From NCBI GenBank assembly GCA_944989445.1, contig CALYLW010000695.1, positions 519,233-583,232 of the forward strand: a stretch of DNA of 64,000 nt. The letters run 5' to 3'. This DNA is from Ampullaceana balthica (lineage: Eukaryota > Mollusca > Gastropoda > Lymnaeidae). The notes beneath the pieces are model-generated. The model did not search any database and was not told the origin of the DNA. It worked only from the letters and a program-made list of their open reading frames with translations. A program made the position numbers and the translations under genes. Shown here one piece after another: positions 23,901 to 35,196 of the stretch (within the stretch, counting starts at the first letter, position 1; every line of letters begins with the position of its first letter).

Positions 23901-24046
23901 CTATGTGCAAAATTTCAGCTCGATCGCATCAAGGGAAGTGTGTCATTTCTTACTTTTGTTTTTCCGCCCGACGTACGAAGAGATGCGACAGACAGAGAGA
24001 GAGGACGACAAGATTTCGAAGTTAATATAAGGGATTTAAAAAGCCA
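20940..24046 (-). repeat. Dispersed repeat family R, copy 4, split by a Helitron
   Basis: On the minus strand the repeat starts near 24046 (AAATCCCTTATATTAACTTC), runs through AAATTTTGCACATAGACTCG and CACCTAACAATGCATCGTAT to about 23594, and resumes at 20992 with TTTATAGTCAAAAATTTTG. Removing 20993-23593 rejoins the two parts, as in the unbroken copies. Confidence 0.8.
20993..23593 (+). mobile_element. Non-autonomous Helitron with internal tandem modules
   Basis: The 2601-bp element starts TCAATACTAATAAAAGG and ends CCGCAGCGGAGCGCGGGG...CTAG, a short GC-rich hairpin followed by CTAG. It sits between A (20992) and T (23594), as Helitrons do, with no target duplication. About ten modules of 160-170 bp repeat inside (GTGTAGGTAGAAGCATGAAAC at 21070, 21240, 21410 and so on to 22540), each ending in a GGGGGCCGGGGGCCC block. 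No Rep/helicase coding is present. Confidence 0.85.
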
Positions 24047-24429
24047 TTCATGCAACACGGTGACACTTCTTGAAGATCAAACCACGCCCGTCTTGTTATG
24101 GATTGTTGCACACGTTGTTAACACCTTTAAACTTTATTTAATATTTCAACACTTTTTTTCGCATCGCAGATCTATAGACCAATATTTAAACTTTAATTTT
24201 TTATTTAGAAAAAGAAAAGCATTAGACTAAGCACCGTTACAAATTCTCGCCCCTGAAAAACTGTCTAGCTGAAGTAAGTTTGGGAGACTTCGGTATTACG
24301 TTTTTAGAAACTAAACACAAGTTTGAAGGATGCTTAAAATAAATGGGAAATTCTATCTACCTGTAATATCCTATATTAATTTCTAAACTACTTCCGGGAT
24401 TTCTCAAGCCTCGTTTCCGAACGCTCTCC
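24047..24429. other. Non-coding stretch
   Basis: No supported gene. The frame at 23883-24230 is largely repeat R read in reverse. Confidence 0.5.
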
Positions 24430-24476
24430 ATGCATTATTATTATGTAACACGGTAATTGCTGGTTCTGAGACTTGG

Positions 24477-24773
24477 TTGAACCCCAACATATATAACTCG
24501 GAGATTTTAAACACCAATTATAATATTTTTAGGAAAGACAGACCAGAAAATTATGGAGGAGTGCTACTTGCAATTAAATCAAATATCATAGCTGAAGAAA
24601 TTACTACGCAGCCAAATTATAATATAGAGTCTATTTTTTGTAAAATAATTACACCAAACTCATCCCCACTTATTGTAGGCACTATATATAGACCACGGAA
24701 TACAAACCTAGAATACATGAACAATCTTTGTAGTCAATTAACTTTCATAAAAGAGAATAATAAATTTAAATAA
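24477..24773 (+). pseudogene. LINE apurinic-type endonuclease fragment
   Basis: A 98-codon piece of the APE-like endonuclease that nicks target DNA. The ETWL motif lies just upstream of 24477 in the same frame. The later catalytic histidine/aspartate blocks are missing because the frame stops at 24773. Confidence 0.7.
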
Positions 24774-24844
24774 AATGGAGGAAATAGATAACATAACTGT
24801 AGATGAGATAGGTATACATTCACTCCTAAAAAAAACTTTAAAAT

Positions 24845-25543
24845 AAACAAAGCTACTGGCCAAGATGATTTGCCTGCAAGTTTATTAAAAGAACTAAGCA
24901 ATGAACTGTCCCCAATCCTTGTAGTTCTCTTTCAAGCCTCTCTAAACCAGGGTAAAGTGCCCCAGGATTGGAAATTAGCTAACGTAGCTCCACTCTTTAA
25001 GAAAAGGGATAAATCAGACCCTGGTAATTACAGGCCTGTATCACTTACTATTATCACCTGTAAATTACTAGAACACATAATATATAGTAGAATAGTTAAC
25101 CACCTTGACAAATATAATGCCCTATGCCCACATCAACACGGCTTTAGAAAAAACAGATCATGTGAAACACAATTAATAATAATAGGTTTAATAGATGAAC
25201 TATCAAAAGGCTTAGACAAAAATGATCAAATAGATACAATATTACTAGACTTCTCAAAAGCATTTGACAAAGTTCACCACCTTAGTTTACTTAAAAAACT
25301 TAATTAATTTGGAAACACGGGTCCTTTACATCACTGGATCCAAGACTTCCTTTTGGGAAAACTGTAATAATTAATGTTTCTAAATCTGCACCAATAAAGG
25401 TTAATTCAGGAGTTCCACAAGGAACTGTGCTAGGTCCCTTACTCTTTTTAATTTATATAAATGATTTACCCAACAACATCTCAACAGGGACAAAAGTTAG
25501 GTTATTTGCTGATGATTGTATAATCTATAGAACAATTAAATAA
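24845..25543 (+). pseudogene. LINE reverse transcriptase fragments
   Basis: The first frame (to 25307) has NYRPVSLTIITCKLLEHII, HQHGFRKNRSCETQL and the motif A block LLDFSKAFDKVHH. After stops near 25305-25370, another frame (25409-25543) has GVPQGTVLGPLLFLIYINDL and the catalytic FADD box, then a stop. The active-site residues remain but the frame is broken. Confidence 0.85.
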
Positions 25544-25829
25544 GAACAAGATAGCAAAATTTTACAAACTAACTGGAGTATGAGTTTCCACCCAGAAAAG
25601 TGTCAACTGTTAAGAGTAACAGAGAAAAAGAAACAAATAAATTCAAAATTCATGGAAAGGAACTAACCCAAACTAAAGATGCAAATACTTAGGAATCATA
25701 ATAAATGAGAAATTATCATGGAATCCCCATGTCAATGAAGTTATTAAAAAATCAAACAAAACCTTAGGCTTTATGAAAAGAAATATTTACAAATGAAATA
25801 AAGATATAAAACTAAAATGCTACCTCACT

Positions 25830-26264
25830 TTGGTGAGACCTGTACTAGAATATGCATCTTCTGTATGGGACCCATCCACCAAAGAAAACATTGATAAACT
25901 AGAACAAATCCAAAAAAGAGCTGCCAGATTCATTACTGGAGAATATTCAAAACTGACTAGAAAAACACCATTAGTTAAATCATTAAACCTTGAAACACTA
26001 GAGGATAGAAGAAACAAGAGTAAAGTAGTAATCATACATAAAGCAATTAACTCTAATTTAGAAATACAACACAAAGATAACTTAATACAACCCTCAGATA
26101 GACATAAGGATAAAAACACCTTTCTTATTCCGTATGCAAGAACAAACACATACAAATTTTCGTTCTTCCCGTTCGGAATTCGGGCGTGGAATGGGTTGCC
26201 TGAAGAAACCAGGAAAGCCAACACTTTATCAACATTTAAAACTCTAACAAGAATGCAGGACTAA
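25830..26264 (+). pseudogene. LINE C-terminal domain
   Basis: A 144-codon frame with EYASSVWDPSTKENIDKLE, QKRAARFITG and FFPFGIRAWNGLPEETRKA, the thumb-to-C-terminal region of Jockey/CR1-type LINE ORF2. The stop at 26262-26264 is followed directly by the 3' tail. Confidence 0.85.
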
Positions 26265-26399
26265 ACACAAACCATAGATAAACGTAGGACGCAATAATCT
26301 TCTGTATAGAAGGAGCGTCTGAAACAGATAAGATAAGATAACACATTCTCACATGAGTGGTTTGTAAAAAAAAATGAAGTCCCATGACCGATGGTCGTA

Positions 26400-26590
26400 G
26401 GGGATCCCATATTTTTCAAAAAAAAAGCTTAATCTGGGCTTGTCCTGGTGGGTGCCCCAATTCCCTTCCAGGGGTCAGCGGAGGACTTTCTTAGCGTATC
26501 ATTTATACTGTGGCCTTTGCGTGGGCTCGATCTCACGCCTCCCAGCTTTGAGAGCCGAGCGCACTACTGACGTCGCTATCCAGCCGCCTG
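26400..26590 (-). mobile_element. tRNA-derived SINE-like sequence
   Basis: On the minus strand a TAGCGACGTCAGTAGTGCGC block and, about 45 bp on, AGATCGAGCCC resemble A and B boxes of a pol III promoter. The body differs from the SINEs at 32.7, 48.9 and 51.5 kb, so it is a different family if real. The right end is uncertain. Confidence 0.45.
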
Positions 26591-27184
26591 AGTCGTTTGT
26601 AGAGATAAATAATTGACAAATGTCTAGTTATTTGGTTGCGAAACCTAGAAGGCTGCAAAATGAAAGAGAATAATGAATGTTTAATAAGAAAGGTTGTTTA
26701 TTTTTAAAGTTAACCTTTAAAGGGAATTATAAATTTCCATGGCAATTATTATTTGTAGACTATATTTTTTAAAATTGATTTTCAAAATATTTTTTAAAAT
26801 TAGAAATGTTAACTACTTAGGACATTTATGTCTGACTGACTATGCAGTGGAAAAATATTTCTGCTTACATAGAGAACTCTTCTGTCTTTCAGCCGATCTT
26901 GGGAAAATAATATCTAGAGAAGATTCACTGTTTGATTTCTGTAACCCTTTAGTTTACTTGTACTGGATAACTTGTTCAATTAAATATTTATTGAATCGTT
27001 ACTTTTTTTTTATTAGACTGCGTAAAAACTGACTACTGTTAATTACACTAACTCAAACAAAATAATACAGTTTTAATTAATATGTAGCATTCTCTTTTGG
27101 GGTCGAGCTCTGGCCCAACCCTACTCCCAACGACGTCGGGAACTTATCCCAATTCAATTTTTTACCACAAATATTAAGCACCCC
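26591..27184. other. AT-rich non-coding stretch
   Basis: A 97-codon frame at 26739-27032 is rich in Phe, Leu and Ile from AT-rich DNA and has no recognisable domain. Confidence 0.5.
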
Positions 27185-28050
27185 TTAATGCTTGAGAGCG
27201 CTTTCATTAGTGAAAATTGAGTGGACCGCCATCTCCGTGTTGACCACTGGTCGCCATCGGCTGACGTACTCTTCGATACGAGTCAGGTCGCTCTGTAGCC
27301 GGCTCTGCACCGTACCAAAGTCTTTTCCAGAACTCCATATTAGTAGATGGTCAGCAGACACGGCATTCTGGCTCTCCAAAATATCTTGCAGGTTTTGGAT
27401 GTAGGCTAGGAACAATGTACAACTTAGGGCTGACCCCCGTGGGAGTCCGTCCTTGAGGCGTGCCTCGCTGGATAGTGCTTCTCCCACGCGGGTTTTGATC
27501 GTTCGGTCCACGAGGAACGATTTTATCCAGCAATGCATAATAGCAGCGACACCTAGCTGCTGTAGTTGAAATAGTAGTCCTCCCCGCTAGACCTAATCAT
27601 CATAGAAAACAGCTACGCTGTGGTTTCTCATCTGGAGTTCTTTTTTGATTGACTGTATTAGACGGATAGCCTGGTCCATCGGTTGGCGTTCCTTACGGAA
27701 CCCACCCTGCGTCATCGGAATTCTCTTGCTTCTCTCTAGGTACCAGTGGAGTTTCGCGTTCATCAGGCGTTCAGCCACCTCTACCACACAAGACGTGAGG
27801 GAGATGGGCCGGTAGCTGGACGGGTGTTTGCCTGGTTCGCCTTCTTTGGGATTTGAGATGATTGTGGCTTCTTCAACAGCTTCGGGAAAATGCCTGTTGT
27901 CCAAGTTCTATTAATAAAATGCAGGTTTTTTTCCGTTCTGTCTTGACCAAGTGCTTGAGCTATTCGTTATAAACTTTATCTGGACCTGGTGCTTTGCCTG
28001 TCTTGCCCTCGTTGAGCCCTTTGCGCAACTCTTGCATTGTGAAGAGGGCC
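27185..28050 (-). mobile_element. I-clade (nimbus-like) LINE fragment
   Basis: Minus-strand frames give, in order, GKAPGPDKVYNE (near 28000), SSYRPISLTSCVVEVAERLM and GGFRKERQPMDQAIRL (27593-27904), then GLPRGSALSCTLFLAYIQNL and SADHLLIWSS (27185-27538). The catalytic box is SADH rather than YADD. Frameshifts separate the blocks. The style matches I-clade elements such as nimbus of snails; I know this from memory and have not compared sequences. Confidence 0.8.
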
Positions 28051-29200
28051 GAGGAAACCTCCAAGTGAAGGCCTATGCGTTATAAAGGTCGATGGTTCGG
28101 CAGAAATCAGATCTGGTATATTTTTTGTTCACCTGTTTGTTTAACGCTCGTGCACATTTCGCATCGCTTGTCCTTTGGCCCTATGACGTCGTCAGAGGAT
28201 TTGGGTTCTAATAGACAGTTTGAATAACCCCTTTACACCAATGAATATGAATCAGCACTGAAGAAATGTCAGCTCATTCATTTAAAAAGATTTACCCCCC
28301 CCCACACACACACACATTTATACCTCATCTCCCCTCTCCCAACCAAGAAAAGTCGTTACAGTTTTGTTTTTGTTTTAATTTTTAAAAATTTATTCTCTCA
28401 ACAAAGTCAGGAAATCACACGGAAGATAAGAGGGGTGTGGATTTTATTTAAAATGAGCCATATTTTTTTAGTCAAGTAGTTCTTTTTTTTCGGAAAGGAG
28501 CTGAAAAAAAACCCGGAAAGAATTCTGGAAAATAAATGAGATCAAACTTATCATCAAAGTAGTTATTTGTGTGACTGATATCTTTTTTTCCCTGGAATGT
28601 CGGATTTTATAAGAAAAAAATCGTTTCGGAAATTCCCTTAACCCTGTTGCAGTTTTTTTTAAAATAAATTACGGAAATTACCGGACTTGAAATTTAAAAA
28701 CCAAGCCATAGCATGTTAATATTGATTTTATGGGTTAAATATTTGAGCCCACCAGCAAAAGGATGTTTAATTTTCTTCCTCAGATTCGGTTCAACTCGAC
28801 CCTTGGCATGAGATGTCACTTCTTGGCCCTATTGATTCATTATTTGTTTCGTTTAGTTTAGTTATTACATAAATTCAATGACATAACACAACTCTTTTGA
28901 AAACAGTCATTAAATACTCCTCGAACTGATAGTAGATGTTAAGATGGTGGGGGGAAAAATTCCCTAGCATGTCGTCCTCAATGTTCCCTTTAAGTTACTC
29001 GGCTGCGCGGCCGCGCTGATATATGACCGACGCCGCGCAGCAATTTAGAATTTCCGCGCAGTAAATTTTTTACCTCATAGCACAAAAAAATGTTTTCTGT
29101 GCAACTTTGCACACGAGTTTTTTTTAACTTTGCACATGGACTAACGAACCTTAGAGGGAATATTGGTGGTCCCACAGATTTCAGCCATTTTGATTAGATC
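28051..29200. other. Non-coding stretch
   Basis: AT-rich with a short (CA)n at 28298-28315. No supported gene. Confidence 0.5.
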
Positions 29201-30610
29201 GTCTAGAACAGGGGTTCCTAACCAGTGGTGCATGCACCCCCAACTTGGGGATGCATGGGCAGGTTCCAGGGCGTGCATGAACGATTCAGATGGGAAAAAA
29301 GGATAAGGGGAAGAAAAAAAAAGAAGGAAAAAAAAAGAAAGAAAAAAACTGATAATCTGAAAATGTAAACCGTAAGCAAAGCATGTCGCGTCAAAGGGCG
29401 CCCATATACAACCTTTTTGATAGATACTTCGATACTCGTCAGGATTTTCAGCACTTGTAAAGAAAGAAGTTCCAGATATTGTCACTACACACTGTATCCT
29501 ATCATCGTCAGGCCCTGGCATGCAAAACTCTTCCTCCAACCTTGAAGTCAGTTCTTTCTACTGCAGTCCAAGTTGTACAATTTATCCGCTCACATGCCTT
29601 GAACCACCGCCTCTTCCAGTTGTTCTGCCAGGAGTTGGACTCTGAGCATGAAGTTCTGCTCTACCACACTGGGGTGCGCTGGTTGTCCAGGGGACGGATA
29701 CTTTCTCGGTTAGTAGAACTGAGAGTGGAGCTTGCCATTTTCTTGCGAGAAAAAGAGAGTGACCTTGCTGAGAAGTTTGAATGTCCAAATTTCATTCATT
29801 ACTTGGCATACCTGGCTGACATCTTCTCCATCTTGAATGAGTTGAACACATCTCTCCAAGGACCTGCTGTGACTGTAATGGATGCTACTGAGAGATGCAA
29901 GCAATCCTTAAGAAACGGCCACTATTCCAACGACGACTAGAAAAGTCCAACTTGGCCAACTTTCCACTCTTGGATTAAGTTGTAATATCTGCTGCAGAAG
30001 GAAGCACTGAGGGATCACTGCCTGACAACATCAAAGGGGAAATTTCAGAACACCTTTCAACATTGAAAAGGTCATTTGATGGGTATATCTGTCAAGAAAT
30101 TGCTAGGAAAAACCTTTGGATTCGCAATCCTTTTCTCTGTGACTTGGACAACATTGATGACAGTGACCTTGCTAAAAATGGCCTGATTGATTTGAGAATC
30201 AGAGAAGTACTGAGTAGTGCCTTCAGTTGCAATACATCGATTGCATTTTGGTGCGCCCAGCTAGATTCCTACCACAACTAGCCAAAAGGGCACAACATTT
30301 GCCACAGCATATCTCTGTGAAGCAGGATTCTCCACACTTTTGACGATTAAACCCAAGGCAAGGAATAAATTGAATTCAGAGGATGACATGAGAGTTGCTT
30401 TGTCCAAAACAGTCCCCAGATTTAAATCACTGATTGATCATAAAAATCAGCAGATCTCTCACTAAGTTCCCTGTTGCCTATTGTTGTGTTCCTAAAATAA
30501 ACATAGTTTATTATACATTTTATGCAAGTTTTACGAGGGGGTGCATGAACGTTTTGGGGCATCTGAAGGGGTGCATGGAGCCGAAAAGGTTAGGAACCAC
30601 TGTTCTAGAA
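29201..30610 (+). mobile_element. hAT element (ZBED5/FAM200-like type)
   Basis: The body is 29209-30602 (1394 bp), with ends CAGGGGTTCCTAACCAGTGG and AGGTTAGGAACCACTG and inward GGTGCATGCACCCC / GGGGTGCATGGAGCC. The flanks GTCTAGAA and TTCTAGAA match at 7 of 8. It carries the C-terminal half or more of a transposase on the plus strand; the N-terminal BED finger is missing. Confidence 0.88.
29479..30465 (+). pseudogene. hAT transposase, middle and C-terminal parts
   Basis: Frame 29479-29940 has HALNHRLFQLFCQELDSEHE, LLYHTGVRWLSRGRILSRL and IHYLAYLADIFSILNELN, typical of ZBED5/FAM200-type hAT proteins. A second frame (30063-30281) continues with NPFLCDLDNIDDSD. The end (30298-30465) reads ATAYLCEAGFSTL, then RNKLNSEDDMRVALSKTVPR, the hAT dimerisation domain, and ends in a natural stop. 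At least two frame breaks make it non-functional. Confidence 0.88.
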
Positions 30611-30774
30611 GCAAATTACTCACTGGAAAAAAATCGAAGCTATCACTAAAGCCGTATAAACCCTAGCTGTTCACCAATTGTTGAACAAAGCCAAGAGCTG
30701 AATTTAACTCACTTATATTTAGATATAATAATGGGATAGAGTCTTGTATTTCCCGACTCAGTCCATATTCAGTG

Positions 30775-31110
30775 GACTTGTGGACCAGTGAATCAGTGGA
30801 CCCGTGAACCTGTGGACCAGTGGGCATATGGATTAGTGGACATGTGGACCTGTGGACATGTAAATTAGTCAACCAGTGGACCTATGGATTAGTTGACAAG
30901 TAGACCGGTGGACCTGTGGACCTGTGAATTATTAAACCATTGGACCTATGAATTAGTTGACAAGTAGACCGGTGGACCTGTGGACCTGTGGACATATGGA
31001 TTAGTGGACATGTGGACCGGTGGACCAGTGGACGTGTAAATTAGTAAACCTGTGGACCAGTGGGCATATGAATTAGTGGACAAGTAGACCGCTGGACCTG
31101 TGGACCTGTG
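30775..31110. repeat. Degenerate 12-bp-based minisatellite (GTGGACCTGTGG)
   Basis: Repeats of GTGGACCNGTGGACCTGTGG with interspersed ATATGGATTAGTGGAC and ATTAGTTGACAAGTAGACCG variants. Longer units recur, for example GACAAGTAGACCGGTGGACC at about 30895, 30960 and 31080. Confidence 0.85.
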
Positions 31111-31598
31111 TGACTAAACAAACTGTAATTCAGAGGTGTACTACAGTTTCATCCATGTGAAAAGCACACGTACGGATTATAGACACTCTTAGGCTACATG
31201 AAGAGCTACAAAAATGCAATACCAAATCAATTTTAATATGCACAGATTTAGTGTTTCGCCTTACCGAGTATCTTTGATATGAAATCATTCTTCTGCATAG
31301 AATTGATTATAATTTACGTAATTTGACTGATAACATAAGAGAAATAGATACAATATTCAGCATGTTTGCAGCGCTGTCAAGACAAGTATGAGCGAATCTA
31401 ATCTTTCTTGTGGCACAACTGTCCATTTATGAGCGAATCTAGTCATTCTTGTATAGCACAACTATTATTTTGTTTAACGAGTTAGACACCTCAGTTCATC
31501 TTTGGTCTGCACTGAATTAAACATATTTGTAGAATCAAAGAGTTAACATGCAATCCGATAAAATTTGAGGTAAATTTTAGGGCAGTGATGGTTCGCTA
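31111..31598. other. Non-coding stretch
   Basis: One imperfect duplication, TATGAGCGAATCTA near 31387 and 31431; otherwise nothing. Confidence 0.5.
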
Positions 31599-31751
31599 CC
31601 AAAACAGTCTTTCTCTACTAGCCTCACTACCAAGTCAGTCTTCCTCTACTAGCCTCAATACCAAAACAGTCTTATTCTACTAGCCTCACTACCACAAGAC
31701 AGTCTTCCTCTACTAGCCTCACTACCACAAGACAGTCTTATTCTACTAGCC
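31599..31751. repeat. 35-37-bp tandem repeat, about four to five copies
   Basis: The unit is CTCTACTAGCCTCACTACCA followed by AAACAGTCTT or CAAGACAGTCTT. The array ends where the next element begins. Confidence 0.88.
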
Positions 31752-31962
31752 CAGTGATGGCAAACCTATGGCACGCGTGCCACAGTCTGCATGCAGAGCC
31801 TCATCAGCTGCCATGCGACTAAAATATTACTTCCTTAATCAAACCAGCTAAGCCAACCCTCCATGATCGGGTATCATATGAGTGTTATGCACTTTGCTAT
31901 AAATAAGTGGGGTTTTGGTTGAATTTTGGGCATGCGGCTCCCAAAAAGTTTCGCCACCAATG
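31752..31962. mobile_element. Short hAT-like element at the edge of the minisatellite
   Basis: It starts CAGTGATGGCAAACCTATGG and ends near AAGTTTCGCCACCAATG, an imperfect inverted pair. It contains GGCACGCGTGCC near the start and GGCATGCGGCTCCC near the end. No matching target duplication was found. Confidence 0.55.
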
Positions 31963-32728
31963 TCCTAAGGGATGTAAATCTAACCTTAACGTCTTTATTT
32001 TTACAGTCACATGAGTCCTGCCCAAGGGGATTTTGTTGTGTATTGAATTAAGGTATTAAGAAGAGCAGTAAATTGAACAAGGAAATCAGGGAACGGGCAA
32101 TTTATTGCCGGGGGAGGGCAATTTTGCATTGTTTATTTTTATAATTTATTTTCCCAAATTGATTTTGCTACCTGGAGAAATATAGAGGGGAAAAGACGGT
32201 TGGGGGGAGGGGTCTTATTTTATACCCACCCATCCCTCACCCACCACTACCCAGCTCAGATTGTAAGTGGCTGTGTCCACTCCGAAAAATTCTTTATCAT
32301 AAGAATCCTCAATACAAGCTTGTAGGTTGCATGCAGGGAAATCCAAAGCTTTTAGTGTTTATTACTGACTTCTACACTGTATTTGACCTTTAACACTGTT
32401 GAAGGCAGTTTTCACGTTCAAATTTTCTAAATGAACATTTAAAGCAATCTTGTTATCAAAATAACTTGTTTGCGATAGTCAAGATATGACACTAGCATTA
32501 GTTATTTCCAGAATGGAATTGCCCAAAATGTTATGAAACATCGGTCCAGATTTTTTTGAGTGATCCTCAATGGGGGTCAGGAGATACGATGGCAGACTGC
32601 CAGCTAAACGCGCATCATGTCCACATTTGGTTATCTTTCTCAGCCCCAATCCAGACAGAGCACGTGCTATTTCAATCAGTATATACGGTATAGAGTTACG
32701 AACCGTGTAGCAATTTATAATATATTTT
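31963..32728. other. Non-coding stretch
   Basis: No supported feature. Confidence 0.5.
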
Positions 32729-33001
32729 GTCTTATCTATACAGACGCTCCTTCTATACAGAAGGTTATTGCGTCCGCAGGCCATGTCTGTCTGTTGGCAA
32801 GTGACGCAGCGTTCACATGCCACGGCTATGAGGGTTTCACGCAATACCCAGACGCCTTTCTGTCCCTAACGTGTAAGGTACCCATTCGGAGCTGTGTGGA
32901 CTCAGAGACACCCTTGGCTCCGTGAACGAATCCCTGTCTTCACAGGGATTCAAACCCGTGACCACCGATAGGCCAGCCGTGCGCGCATGCCACTCGACCA
33001 C
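32729..33001 (-). mobile_element. tRNA-derived SINE, family S, LINE-type 3' tail
   Basis: Read on the minus strand, the head has TGGTCGAGTGGCATGCGCGC (A-box region) and GGGTTTGAATCCC (B box) near 32945. The body includes GGTACCTTACACGTTAGGGA and CACGGCCATAGC-like parts. The tail reads GGACGCAATAACCTTCTGTA TAGAAGGAGCGTCTG and a degraded AGATAAGAC, the same 3' end as the LINE at 24.4-26.3 kb. Confidence 0.85.
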
Positions 33002-33690
33002 ATTCAAAATGACAGTGAATGACAGTGAGAGCAGAATGATATGCTGCAATGTCCTGGTATACATAGCAAACAAAACAGAATTTGGTCAAACACAATGACT
33101 TGTGATAAATTAAACGCTGATGTAGAAATTATTACGTGTTTTATTTGAATTACCCATGCTTTTCTAATCTCTGGGCATCTCAAATTGAAAGATGTATTGT
33201 GTTTTAATTGTTTTTAGAGTCAGTCAAAGAAAGTAAGATTTGACTTATAGTCTTGTTCTCGTGTCTGAGATTGTGAATAGTTCCAGATGAAACACATTAT
33301 TAGGGTAACGTCTTGTTAACTTCGATATAGACTAAGTTTGTATTTAAATTTGTATATCACTTGTGATATGTGATATGAGTTTTTTTAGTTCACTTTGTGA
33401 CAGGCTATGTTTCTTAAGTGTCAACTTGTAAACTTACATATAAACACAGGACAGAAAACAAACATACATAAGGCAAACTCGATCGTGCAATTCACCAGAA
33501 CATAATTTATTTGTAAACAACAATAAAAAACCAAATAACAAACATTTATAATGTTCAATGGAAGTGTAAGGTTATCAAATGCTACAGTTATTTTATTTTT
33601 TTTTAAAACAATGATTTTGTAAAAATACATTTTAATATCTTAAGTCTTAAGATATCCACTATATCAAGACATTATGTAAAATAACAATTT
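33002..33690. other. AT-rich non-coding stretch
   Basis: No supported feature. Confidence 0.5.
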
Positions 33691-33872
33691 TAAAAAATAT
33701 ATAAAAAAATATATAAAAAATATATTAAAAAATATATTAAAAAATATATAAAAAATATATTAAAAAATATATTAAAAAATATATAAAAAATATATTAAAA
33801 AATATATTAAAAAATATATAAAAAATATATTAAAAAATATATTAAAAAATATATAAAAAAATATATAAAAAA
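33691..33872. repeat. AT-only tandem repeat
   Basis: Units of AAAAAATATATAAAAAATATA and AAAAAATATATTAAAAAATAT alternate over about 180 bp, in larger blocks of about 45 bp. Confidence 0.92.
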
Positions 33873-34339
33873 TGCAAAAAACAAAAACAAATCACACCAA
33901 AAACTATAATAGAACTGTAGAGGAACCAATATCGTCACGGGAAGAATATTAGCTCTTAAAATAAAAGTGCACTTTTTATGGTTGTTGACATTATGAGGTA
34001 GCTGGTTCATTTGTTCAGTCCGAAAATAAAAGCTGCAAAAAATGGATGAAAAGGAATGCTATGCAAATACGACCCTGGTTAGGCACGGGAATTTCGGCGT
34101 CCTTCTTTTACCAAAACATTTTTGTGGTTGGCCGAACATTCGGCCCTCTTCAACCCAGTGCTACTCCAGTGCATAAAAATACAACATTTTAAATCGGGTA
34201 AACGGATTTTTATAAATCTCAAATATGGAATTGTAACGATGGTCTTGTATTTTTGTTTTAAAAAAAACACTAAATTTGGAACATTGCTGTTTAGAACTGT
34301 AGAGAAACACGGAGTCTTCAATCGACCAATAGAATGAGT
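33873..34339. other. Non-coding stretch
   Basis: No supported gene. Confidence 0.45.
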
Positions 34340-34506
34340 CAGGGGCGGATCAAGATTGCACGGGGTCCCTGGCTGCGATTCCCTTCTGGGGCCAGTTCCA
34401 GCCACCTTTATTATACAATGTAATAATTTTGGAGCCCTTAAATCATCGGGGGCCCCTGGCTTTAGCCCAATCAGCACCCCCCCCCCTTTAATCCGCCATA
34501 GGACTG
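34340..34506. mobile_element. Possible short hAT-like element
   Basis: CAGGGGCGGATCAAG at the left faces TTTAATCCGCCATAGGACTG at the right. Its interior (GGGGGCCCCTGGCTTTAGCCC) matches part of the hAT element at 6905-6990. No target duplication was found. Confidence 0.4.
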
Positions 34507-35196
34507 AGTAGGGAAAACACTTTCATGTCATGTGACATTTGTTTAGCTTCTCAGTCTGAGTTTCACCTATTACACAATTTGTAACTATTAAACAGCAAGA
34601 TTTCATTGTTTAAAATTAATGCAAAACACTAGTTCATCTGTGTACGGTATTCGTGTCACAGACTGTAAAAACTTCATATCCCATTACGTTTTATTTCTTT
34701 AGAAAACGTTTTCGAAAAAAATGTTTTTCGCAAAAATATTAATTGTACCAATACGTTTGGAAAATCTTTAGTGTATTAAAGCTCTATACACGATTTTATT
34801 TGGTCAAATCCCCTAATATGAATAAAATTTGTTTTAATCAACAAATATCAGATTACATAAGTCCTCAAAAATTACCCAGATATTTGATGAATATCTAAAT
34901 GCAATTGATTCAACTAAATACTTTGGATATATCTATTAATAGATTTCCGCCATGAAATGACAAACCATTTTAGTGATTGTTCAAAATTTAAAATGTTTGC
35001 AATGATATTGCATCATGTTCATTATTTTTAAAATTGTAAAGCAATGCTCTTTAAAAAAAAATATTTCACCATCATATTTTATCGCAATGATTCTTATTAA
35101 ACAAATAGAACTTATATTTAGTGTTTAGAAAGTTCATATTATTCAGTATCCTTCTAGGTTACTGACTTCCACAGCGAGTATTGACAAAAATCATCA
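34507..35196. other. AT-rich non-coding stretch
   Basis: No supported feature. Confidence 0.5.

Larger units (their letters stand above)
24430..26336 (+). mobile_element. Jockey/CR1-superfamily LINE, degenerate
   Basis: Endonuclease and RT parts occur in order. The endonuclease piece (24450-24773) has VIAGSETWLNPN and GGVLLAIKSN. The RT pieces follow, then the C-terminal region with a WNGLPEETRKA block. The 3' end after the stop has CGCAATAATCTTCTGTATAG, GAAGGAGCGTCTG and AGATAAGATAAGATA. The end of the endonuclease and the start of the RT domain are deleted around 24775-24845. There are several frameshifts. The 3' end is shared with the SINEs at 32.7 and 48.9 kb. Confidence 0.85.

Noticed and set aside
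25820..26224. A 134-codon minus-strand frame
   Set aside because: Antisense of the LINE C-terminal domain.
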